The translations under genes and the position numbers were made by a program. The notes below the pieces were generated by a model that saw only the letters and a list, made by a program, of their open reading frames with translations, searched no databases and had not been told where the DNA came from. A DNA stretch of 6,456 nt, taken from positions 1-6,456 of the forward strand of contig NZ_JZWV01001118.1 of assembly GCF_000966975.1 (NCBI RefSeq), given 5' to 3'. Source of the stretch: Streptomyces katrae (GTDB lineage Bacteria > Actinomycetota > Actinomycetes > Streptomycetales > Streptomycetaceae). Positions 1-4,454 of the stretch are shown in pieces (positions within the stretch are counted from its first letter, which is position 1; each line of letters starts with the position of its first letter).

Positions 1-1308
1 GGCGGCTCGCCGGTGCCGATCGGGCCCGGCCCGCGCGCGACGGCGTCGGCCCCCGCCGGGCTCGCCGCCGCGGACTCGGCGACCGGCTGGGTGCGCCCGC
101 CGGCCGGGGTCCGGGCCCAGGCCGCGGCCCCCGTGGCCACCCCCTCCGTACCGGCTCCCGGGCCGTCGCCGGACAGCGGGCGCTGGCGGCCGTGGCGGTT
201 CCGCATGTCGAACGAGGTGTGGGGCACCCCTGCCGTCGCGGGCGACCTGCTGTACGTCACCTCCTTCGAGGTGCACGCCCTGGACGTCGGCAGCGGCCGG
301 CGCCAGTTCAAGACCCGGGACGTCGCCTGGTCCATGGCCGTCGCCGACGGGCGCATCCACGCGTCCGACGGGCCCTCCCTCTTCGCCCTCGACGCCAAGG
401 ACGGCTCCGAGCGGTGGCGGCTGAACGCCGACGCCTGGGTGTACGCCCTGCGCGCCGAGCGGGGCACCGTCATCACCGTGACCCGCGGCGGCGGCGTCCA
501 GGGCTGGGAGGCCTCCAACGGCCAGAAGCTGTGGGAGCTGACCGGCGCCCAGACCGACTTCGAGACCCCGGAGGCGGCCCCCGTCCTCCACGACGGCACG
601 GTCTACGTCTGGCAGGACGCCCGGCTGCGCGCCCTCGACGCCCGCTCCGGACTGGAGGCCTGGTCCTACCCGGTCGGGGACGCGGCCTCCTGCGGCAACG
701 TCCCGGTCCGCGTCACCCCTGCCCCCGACGGCAACGTGTACGTGGCCGCCGGCACCCGGGTGCTGTCCGTCGACCGGGCCTCGGGCCGGGTCCGCTGGCA
801 CTTCGAGGCGCCCGCGGTCTTCCTGGCCCCGCCCGCGTTCGCACCGGGCCCGGCGGTCACGGGCGGCGGGGTGTACCTCGCCGACTACCTCGGCACCGTC
901 TACGCCCTGGACGCCGCCACCGGCAAGGACCGCTGGCGCATCGCCACCGAGCCCCGCCCGGCGGCGGACCCGGTGCTGGTGGCGGGCGGCAACGTCCACC
1001 TGGGCGCGGGCAGCGCCCTGTACACGCTCGACGCGGTCACCGGCACCCCGAAGTGGCGGTTCGCGGCGGGCGGCGAGATCACCGGCCCGCCGGTGGTCGC
1101 GGACGGCCGGGTCCACTTCGGCTCGGCCGACCACTGCCTGTACACCCTGGACGCGGCGGGCGGGCAGCTGCGCTGGAAGCTGGCCACGGGCGGCGAGATC
1201 ACCGGGGCGCCGGTGGTGGAGGCGGGCGTGGTGTACGCGTGCAGCAAGGACCGCTGCGTGTACGCCCTGGACGCCGCCAAGGGCACGGGCACCCGCACGG
1301 GAGGCTGA
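1..1308 (+). CDS. PQQ-type beta-propeller protein, probable C-terminal sensor part of an AfsK-like Ser/Thr kinase (5' partial)
   Basis: The frame is open to the left edge, so the true start is outside; the GTG at 13 is probably internal. The first ~60 codons are an Ala/Pro/Gly-rich disordered linker. After it come repeated blade motifs of the form (V/L)(Y/F/R)(A/T)LDA-x-x-G-x-x-x-W, typical of PQQ-binding-like propellers. Copies start near nt 271, 379, 499, 625, 760, 898, 1018 and 1138, with a ninth partial one near 1258 that may close the ring. That gives about eight blades. Blades from 898 on repeat at exactly 120 bp. In actinomycetes, a Pro/Ala linker before such a propeller is the usual architecture of AfsK-type kinases (N-terminal kinase, extracytoplasmic propeller). 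No kinase motif or membrane helix is visible here, so the kinase part is inference. It could instead be a free-standing PQQ-like repeat protein. A hairpin terminator follows the stop by 6 bp, so it is probably last in its transcript. Confidence 0.85.
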   Translation, partial: GGSPVPIGPGPRATASAPAGLAAADSATGWVRPPAGVRAQAAAPVATPSVPAPGPSPDSGRWRPWRFRMSNEVWGTPAVAGDLLYVTSFEVHALDVGSGRRQFKTRDVAWSMAVADGRIHASDGPSLFALDAKDGSERWRLNADAWVYALRAERGTVITVTRGGGVQGWEASNGQKLWELTGAQTDFETPEAAPVLHDGTVYVWQDARLRALDARSGLEAWSYPVGDAASCGNVPVRVTPAPDGNVYVAAGTRVLSVDRASGRVRWHFEAPAVFLAPPAFAPGPAVTGGGVYLADYLGTVYALDAATGKDRWRIATEPRPAADPVLVAGGNVHLGAGSALYTLDAVTGTPKWRFAAGGEITGPPVVADGRVHFGSADHCLYTLDAAGGQLRWKLATGGEITGAPVVEAGVVYACSKDRCVYALDAAKGTGTRTGG

Positions 1309-1314
1309 CGGGGA

Positions 1315-1341
1315 GGGCCGGGGCGCACGGCGTCCCGGCCC
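1315..1341 (+). terminator. Hairpin terminator after the beta-propeller gene
   Basis: GGGCCGGG (1315-1322) pairs perfectly with CCCGGCCC (1334-1341). The stem continues inward with G-U, C-G and G-C pairs (1323-1325 with 1331-1333), leaving a 5-nt loop. It begins 6 bp after the stop codon. There is no T-tract, which is common for streptomycete terminators. Confidence 0.6.
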
Positions 1342-1435
1342 GGCCGGAAGCATCCCAAAACCGCCCGTAACACCCCACATGGGCGGTCCGTCGGCGTGCT
1401 CCGGGGCCCCTCCGGGTCGCGTTCCGCACCGGGAG

Positions 1436-1444
1436 TGACAGGAT
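1436..1444 (+). promoter_or_regulatory. Possible extended -10 element for a leaderless cyclophilin transcript
   Basis: TGACAGGAT fits the extended -10 form TGn-TAnnnT except for C at the first hexamer base. A start site about 7 nt downstream of the hexamer would fall on the ATG at 1452, giving a leaderless mRNA. No convincing -35 is seen. The alternative reading is a leadered mRNA using GGGAG (1431-1435) as ribosome binding site for an ATG at 1443. Confidence 0.35.
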
Positions 1445-1451
1445 GGGACCC

Positions 1452-1949
1452 ATGAGCAACGTCTACTTCGACATCAACATCGACGGCAAGCCCGCCGGCC
1501 GCATCGTCTTCAACCTCTTCGACGAGGTCGTCCCGAAGACCGCCCAGAACTTCCGCGAGCTCGCCACCGGCCAGCACGGCTTCGGCTACGCGGGCTCCCC
1601 GTTCCACCGCGTCATCCCGCAGTTCATGCTCCAGGGCGGTGACTTCACCCGCCAGAACGGCACCGGCGGCAAGAGCATCTACGGTGAGAAGTTCGCCGAC
1701 GAGAACTTCGACCTGAAGCACGACCGCCCGTACCTGCTGTCGATGGCGAACGCCGGCCGCAACACCAACGGCTCGCAGTTCTTCATCACCACCGTCGTCA
1801 CCCCGTGGCTCGACGGCAAGCACGTCGTCTTCGGCGAGGTCGTCGAGGGCAAGGACGTGGTCGACGCCATCGAGAAGCTCGGCTCCCCCTCCGGCGCCAC
1901 CAAGGCCAAGATCGAGGTCGCGGCCTCCGGCGTGGTCGACGCCGCCTGA
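1452..1949 (+). CDS. Cyclophilin-type peptidyl-prolyl cis-trans isomerase, cytosolic
   Basis: A single-domain cyclophilin of 165 residues that catalyses cis-trans isomerisation of Xaa-Pro bonds and so helps protein folding. There is no signal peptide or membrane segment, so it should be cytoplasmic. All active-site residues known from human CypA are present at a constant offset of two: Arg53, Phe58, Met59, Gln61, Asn100, Phe111, Trp119 and His124. Signature stretches are [15 protein letters not shown] (51-65) and NGSQFF (106-111). Trp119 is the residue associated with cyclosporin binding. Position 103 is Arg where many cyclophilins have Pro (NAG-P-NTNG). The start was set at 1452 because MSNVYFDI matches the usual N-terminus of short streptomycete cyclophilins. 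The in-frame ATG at 1443 would add MGP and has GGGAG 7 nt upstream, so it is not excluded. Hairpins on both sides suggest a monocistronic unit. Confidence 0.97.
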   Translation: MSNVYFDINIDGKPAGRIVFNLFDEVVPKTAQNFRELATGQHGFGYAGSPFHRVIPQFMLQGGDFTRQNGTGGKSIYGEKFADENFDLKHDRPYLLSMANAGRNTNGSQFFITTVVTPWLDGKHVVFGEVVEGKDVVDAIEKLGSPSGATKAKIEVAASGVVDAA

Positions 1950-1970
1950 TCCGCCCTTCACGGACGCCGA

Positions 1971-2001
1971 CGGCCCCGCCCCCTCCCGGGGAGCGGGGCC
2001 G
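1971..2001 (+). terminator. Strong hairpin terminator after the cyclophilin gene
   Basis: CGGCCCCGC (1971-1979) pairs perfectly with GCGGGGCCG (1993-2001). CCCC (1980-1983) can also pair with GGGG (1988-1991), leaving a TCCC loop and one bulged A. The stem of up to 13 bp starts 21 bp after the stop. No T-tract follows. It separates the cyclophilin from the next gene. Confidence 0.7.
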
Positions 2002-2048
2002 CCGCCGTGCGGGCCGCGCCGAGCGAGATCGTCGGTGTCGGTGGTCCC

Positions 2049-2057
2049 TGGTAGCGT
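2049..2057 (+). promoter_or_regulatory. Extended -10 promoter element of the first secreted-protein gene
   Basis: TGGTAGCGT fits the extended -10 form TGn-TAnnnT exactly. It lies 35 nt before the ATG at 2093. The same nine bases sit at the same distance before the paralogue at 3918, with the sequence between aligning without gaps. No convincing -35 box is seen 16-19 bp upstream, as expected if the TG extension substitutes for it. The conservation between copies is the main support; the sigma factor is unknown. Confidence 0.55.
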
Positions 2058-2074
2058 GTCCCGCCGTTGTCCTC

Positions 2075-2084
2075 GGGGGAAGGA
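2075..2084 (+). promoter_or_regulatory. Ribosome binding site that fixes the start at 2093
   Basis: A purine run, GGGGGAAGGA, ends 8 nt before the ATG at 2093. This favours 2093 over the in-frame ATG at 2111, which would place the purine run too far away. The corresponding run (3900-3909) sits at the same distance in the paralogue. Confidence 0.6.
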
Positions 2085-2092
2085 ATCGCGCC

Positions 2093-2572
2093 ATGGTGGC
2101 CGGTCGTCATATGAAGTTCACCGCTGTGATCGTCGGTGTCGTGCTCTCGCTCACCGGCTTCTCGGCCCACGGCCGGCACGGCGGCGGCAGCGGCGGACAC
2201 GGCTGCTCGTCCGGCAAGAGCAGCCACAGCAGCAGCAACGACGTCAACAACAGCAACAACAGCAACAACAGCACCAGCAGCGGCAGCACCGGCACCGGCA
2301 AGGGCAACAAGAGCGACGCGCCCGCGCACGCCACGGTCCTCTCCTGCGCCGCGCCCGGCCGTACGAAGGCCGTCCTCCAGGTCACGTCCGACCTGGACAC
2401 CCAGCGCACCGTCGACGTACCGCTCACCTTCGAGGGCAACGCGGGCACCGTCGACCGCACCTCCGTCCGCGTCACGCTGAAGCCCCGCGAGACCCAGACG
2501 GTCACCGTCGCGATGGTCAACCCCGCCAAGGTGAACGAGGTCCAGCGCTGCCAGGTCGGCAGGATCGGCTGA
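2093..2572 (+). CDS. Small secreted protein of unknown function, Asn/Ser-rich linker, paralogue of 3918-4454
   Basis: I do not recognise a named family for this 159-residue protein. The N-terminus (MVAGRHMK, then a hydrophobic core at 9-25 ending in LSLTGFSA) is a signal peptide, with likely cleavage around 25-28. A Gly/His-rich stretch contains Cys38. Residues 43-75 are low-complexity Ser/Asn/Gly/Thr, including three exact NNS repeats. Residues 80-159 form a beta-rich domain bounded by Cys85 (VLSC) and Cys153 (RCQV), with the motifs VTSDLD and VTLKPRET. The Cys pair could form a disulfide closing an Ig-like sandwich. This is reminiscent of extracellular FxLYD-like domains, but that comparison is from memory. 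Cys38 is too far from the hydrophobic core and lacks a lipobox, so a lipoprotein is unlikely. The gene has its own promoter after the cyclophilin terminator and is probably monocistronic. It converges with the membrane protein gene 27 bp downstream. Confidence 0.85.
   Translation: MVAGRHMKFTAVIVGVVLSLTGFSAHGRHGGGSGGHGCSSGKSSHSSSNDVNNSNNSNNSTSSGSTGTGKGNKSDAPAHATVLSCAAPGRTKAVLQVTSDLDTQRTVDVPLTFEGNAGTVDRTSVRVTLKPRETQTVTVAMVNPAKVNEVQRCQVGRIG
2246..2272 (+). repeat. Perfect tandem repeat, 3 x AACAACAGC
   Basis: Three exact copies of a 9-bp unit encode NNS-NNS-NNS in the linker of the secreted protein. A is unusually frequent for this genome. The unit length is a multiple of three, so gain or loss of copies would change linker length without a frameshift. 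Confidence 0.9.
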
Positions 2573-2599
2573 CCGCTACGGCACGGCCGCCCGCAGCCC

Positions 2600-3115
2600 C
2601 TACGTCCGGTCGGCCGGACCCCAGGGCTCGTACTGCGCGGCCGGCGGCCGGGCGAGCGGGTCGAGGTCCAGGTCGCGGTCGTGGCGGCGGGGCCGCCGGC
2701 GGCGTCCGCGCATGACGGCCGCCGCCAGGAGCAGCAGCGCGCCCGCGCCGAAGGCGGTGGCGAGCCCGTCGCCGAGGCCCTGCCCGTCGGCCCCGACCGA
2801 CAGGCCCCCGGCCGCCTGGCCCTGGCGGACCATCCACAGCACCGCCACGCCCAGCACCACCACCCCCGCCACCGCCATGAGCGGCCGCGAGCGCCGTAGC
2901 ACCGCGACCAGCACGAGCAGCGCGGCGAAGAGCATCGGCAGCAGCAGCGACCCCGGCAGGGCGGGCGGGTCGGTGGTGACGCCGGAGCCGGAGAACAGCT
3001 CCTCGATGCGGTAGTCGCGGCCGGGCCGCCCGTCGTACCAGGCCCGGAAGGGGCTCCAGACGACGGCGGCGGCGCCGATCAGACCCATGAGCGAGCCGAT
3101 TGCGTTGCGGATCAT
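2600..3115 (-). CDS. Conserved hypothetical four-helix membrane protein
   Basis: A 171-residue protein of unknown function. Four hydrophobic segments are visible: about 5-20, 57-73, 79-96 and 115-135. The loop after helix 1 carries the distinctive WSPFRAWYDGRPGRDY (20-35), which resembles hypothetical membrane proteins I associate with Streptomyces. After helix 4 comes a very basic stretch (GRRRRPRRH, 137-145), then an Asp/Pro-rich tail. By the positive-inside rule this tail is cytoplasmic, and with four helices the N-terminus is then cytoplasmic too. The ATG at 3115 is preceded by GGAGGG (minus strand, 3122-3127) with a 6-nt spacer, which supports the start. It lies 86 bp downstream of the SRPBCC gene on the same strand. 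A hairpin and a possible -10 element in that gap suggest it can be transcribed separately. Confidence 0.85.
   Translation of the reverse strand: MIRNAIGSLMGLIGAAAVVWSPFRAWYDGRPGRDYRIEELFSGSGVTTDPPALPGSLLLPMLFAALLVLVAVLRRSRPLMAVAGVVVLGVAVLWMVRQGQAAGGLSVGADGQGLGDGLATAFGAGALLLLAAAVMRGRRRRPRRHDRDLDLDPLARPPAAQYEPWGPADRT
2604..2619. terminator. Possible bidirectional hairpin between convergent genes
   Basis: GTCCGG (2604-2609) and CCGGAC (2614-2619) form a perfect 6-bp stem with a TCGG loop. It overlaps the last codons of the minus-strand membrane protein gene and lies 31 bp beyond the plus-strand stop at 2572. A second, weaker hairpin (2554-2560 with 2568-2574, one G-U pair) spans the plus-strand stop itself. 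The stems are short and no T-tract follows, so the role is tentative. Confidence 0.35.
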
Positions 3116-3159
3116 GCCCGGCCCTCCGGGGTTTTCAGCGGGTAGCGGTCATGATCCCG

Positions 3160-3165
3160 ACGCTA
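3160..3165 (-). promoter_or_regulatory. Possible -10 element for the membrane protein gene
   Basis: Read on the minus strand this is TAGCGT, the same hexamer found before both secreted-protein genes. It lies 44 nt before the ATG at 3115 and just after the hairpin at 3169-3185. It lacks the full TG extension and a clear -35, so it may be chance. Confidence 0.3.
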
Positions 3166-3168
3166 GCC

Positions 3169-3185
3169 CGGGGCCTGCGGCCCCG
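3169..3185 (-). terminator. Hairpin after the SRPBCC gene
   Basis: CGGGGCC (3169-3175) and GGCCCCG (3179-3185) form a perfect 7-bp stem with a 3-nt loop, 16 bp past the SRPBCC stop on the minus strand. It could end or attenuate that transcript before the membrane protein gene. Confidence 0.45.
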
Positions 3186-3201
3186 CACGCCGGTCGTGGC
3201 G

Positions 3202-3648
3202 TCAGGAGGTGGCGCGGGCCGCTTCCACACGGGCGCGCAGGGCCTCGTTCATCAGGGTGAAGTTGCGGGCCGTGCCCTCCAGCAGTTTGCCGAGGAAGGG
3301 CACCAGCAGCCCGCGGAACCGTTCGCCGTGCTCCAGCCGGGTGGTGCGGCCCGGGCCCTCGGCGAGCCGGAAGAAGTGCTCGCCGTCGAAGAGGCCGCGG
3401 ACGAGGAAGTGCCCCGTCCAGCGGAGCTCGGCCGCGGGCACGCAGACCCGTACGGCCGGGTGGAAGGTGGTGGGCTTCCCCGATTCCGCGTACATCGTCA
3501 GCCGCAGCCGCTCGCCGGGCGCGACCTCGCCGCCGGCCTGTCGGATGAACGGGTTCCACACGCAGTAGCGGGGCAGGTCGGTCAGGACCGCCCAGACCTC
3601 TTCGGGGGTCGCGTCGATGGTGATCTCGGTGGTGATGTTGCGTCGCAT
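3202..3648 (-). CDS. SRPBCC (START-like / polyketide cyclase-type) ligand-binding protein
   Basis: A 148-residue protein with the typical SRPBCC N-terminus: a beta strand (ITTEITIDA), then TPEEVWAVLTDL (14-25) and YCVWNPFI (28-35). Next come beta-strand motifs ELRWTGH (74-80) and GLFDGEHFFRL (85-95), then RTTRLEHGERFRGLLVPF (101-118) leading into the long C-terminal helix (121-145). This is the helix-grip fold that binds hydrophobic ligands in a deep cavity; many members are annotated as polyketide cyclase/dehydrase or lipid transport. No ligand can be assigned. There is no signal peptide, so it should be cytoplasmic. The start at 3648 was chosen because the fold begins there and a GAGGAA-type site lies about 10 nt upstream. 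The frame stays open to an ATG at 3735, but the extra 29 residues (MHPSTEPGGS...) do not look like part of the fold. It is divergent from the second secreted-protein gene. Confidence 0.9.
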   Translation of the reverse strand: MRRNITTEITIDATPEEVWAVLTDLPRYCVWNPFIRQAGGEVAPGERLRLTMYAESGKPTTFHPAVRVCVPAAELRWTGHFLVRGLFDGEHFFRLAEGPGRTTRLEHGERFRGLLVPFLGKLLEGTARNFTLMNEALRARVEAARATS

Positions 3649-3873
3649 TCGACCGTGTTCCTCGTGGTGACGTGGTGCTCTCACCGAAGGGACGCGGGGT
3701 GTGCGGCTGCCGCCGGGTTCGGTGCTGGGATGCAACCACGGATCGGGCGGCCCGAGGCCGGGGGAGGGGAGGTCTTCGCTGGTGGCGGAGAGAACGGAGG
3801 AGGGCCTTCCGGGTGTGCGGTGGTGAATGCCGATACGTCGGGCGCCCGCTGCCGGGACGCGGCCCCGGGCACC
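3649..3873. other. Intergenic region between divergent genes
   Basis: About 225 bp must hold the promoter of the SRPBCC gene and the upstream part of the promoter of the gene at 3918. I see an 8-bp tandem direct repeat with one mismatch, CGTGGTGA-CGTGGTGC (3663-3678), close to the SRPBCC start. It could be an operator, but nothing supports that beyond its position. No clear -35/-10 pair for the minus strand was found. Confidence 0.3.
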
Positions 3874-3882
3874 TGGTAGCGT
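3874..3882 (+). promoter_or_regulatory. Extended -10 promoter element of the second secreted-protein gene
   Basis: TGGTAGCGT is identical to the element at 2049-2057 and lies the same 35 nt before the ATG. From the C before this element through the ATG (2048-2095 against 3873-3920), about 34 of 48 bases match without a gap. The ribosome binding site GGAGGG (3903-3908) lies 9 nt before the ATG at 3918. Confidence 0.55.
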
Positions 3883-3917
3883 GGCGGCGTTTTGTCTCAG
3901 GGGGAGGGACTCGAACC

Positions 3918-4454
3918 ATGCTGTCCGGACGGGTACGCAGGATCAGATTCGGCGCGGTGCTGGTGGCGGTGGTGCTGTCGCTCACCGGGTTCTCCACCGC
4001 CAAGGACGACGGCGGCGGGGGCGGCTGCTCCAGCTCCAAGAGCAAGAGCAAGACCAAGACCAAGAAGACGAGCAAGGGCAGCGGGATCCACACCGACAGC
4101 GGCCCGGACGCGACCGCCTCGCCCACCGCGAGCACGGGACCCGCCACCGCCTACGTGGTGTCCTGCGTCGACGCCGACACCGCCCGCCCCTCCAGCACCA
4201 TCGAGGTCACCTCGCGGCTGGACCGCACCGCCACCTTCTCCGTGAACCTGCGCCGCGAGGGCGTCGGCGGGAACCTCGTCGAGACGGCCACCGCCCTCGT
4301 CACCCTGGAACCGCGCCAGACCGGCAGGCAGGTCGTCCCGCTGCGCGCCACGGCCCGGGCGGGCGACGTCAAGGACTGCCGGATCACGGAGGTGGTCACG
4401 GTGGCCGGGACACCTTCCCCGAGCCCCTCCGCCACGCCCACCCCCACGCCCTGA
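3918..4454 (+). CDS. Small secreted protein of unknown function, Lys/Ser/Thr-repeat linker, paralogue of 2093-2572
   Basis: A 178-residue protein with no named family that I recognise. A basic n-region (RVRRIR, 5-10) and hydrophobic core (11-25, ending LSLTGFSTA) form a signal peptide with likely cleavage near 28. The mature N-terminus is DDGGGGGC with Cys37, then KSKSKTKTKK (41-50), a strongly basic repeat, and a Thr/Ser/Pro linker to about residue 77. The C-terminal domain (78-162) has the same plan as the protein at 2093-2572: Cys83 (VVSC), EVTSRLD, VTLEPRQT and Cys154 (DCRI). A Thr-Pro/Ser-Pro tail (165-178), absent from the paralogue, could span cell wall or be glycosylated. The start at 3918 follows from the ribosome binding site and the aligned paralogue. 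The TGA at 4452-4454 abuts the stop of the convergent crotonase gene at 4455 with no gap and no visible terminator. Confidence 0.85.
   Translation: MLSGRVRRIRFGAVLVAVVLSLTGFSTAKDDGGGGGCSSSKSKSKTKTKKTSKGSGIHTDSGPDATASPTASTGPATAYVVSCVDADTARPSSTIEVTSRLDRTATFSVNLRREGVGGNLVETATALVTLEPRQTGRQVVPLRATARAGDVKDCRITEVVTVAGTPSPSPSATPTPTP
4038..4067 (+). repeat. Short repeat encoding Lys-Ser and Lys-Thr dipeptides
   Basis: AAGAGC occurs twice in tandem, then AAGACC twice, then AAGAAG, encoding KSKSKTKTKK. It holds the same position in this protein as the Asn/Ser repeat in the paralogue but has different composition and charge. Confidence 0.8.

Noticed and set aside
192..1370. Plus-strand open frame inside the propeller gene in another frame
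   Set aside because: It encodes Arg/Gly/Pro-rich sequence with no motif, typical of a shifted frame of a high-GC gene.
900..1961. Minus-strand open frame of about 350 codons across the propeller and cyclophilin genes
   Set aside because: It is antisense to two well-supported genes, crosses two hairpins and has an Ala/Asp/Val-rich composition without any domain. High GC makes such open frames routine.
1805..2092. Upstream extension of the first secreted-protein gene into the cyclophilin gene
   Set aside because: The extension is Arg-rich out-of-frame sequence and crosses the terminator. The signal peptide, ribosome site and promoter all support the ATG at 2093.
2204..2212. Lipoprotein lipobox at Cys38 of the first secreted protein (and Cys37 of the second)
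   Set aside because: The residues before Cys are Gly/His or Gly only, and the Cys is 10 or more residues past the hydrophobic core.
2221..2290. CRISPR-like or microsatellite array
   Set aside because: The units are 9 bp, contiguous and in frame inside a coding linker, without spacers.
3649..3735. N-terminal extension of the SRPBCC protein to the ATG at 3735
   Set aside because: The extra residues have no helix-grip feature, the fold begins at MRRNITTEI, and a ribosome site precedes 3648.
3700..3760. TTGCAT on the minus strand as a promoter element for the SRPBCC gene
   Set aside because: No matching second hexamer at 16-19 bp and no TG extension with a good -10.
3149..4147. Long minus-strand open frame covering the SRPBCC gene and the start of the second secreted-protein gene
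   Set aside because: Its product is Arg/Pro/His-rich with no domain, while the SRPBCC frame in the same region matches a clear fold.
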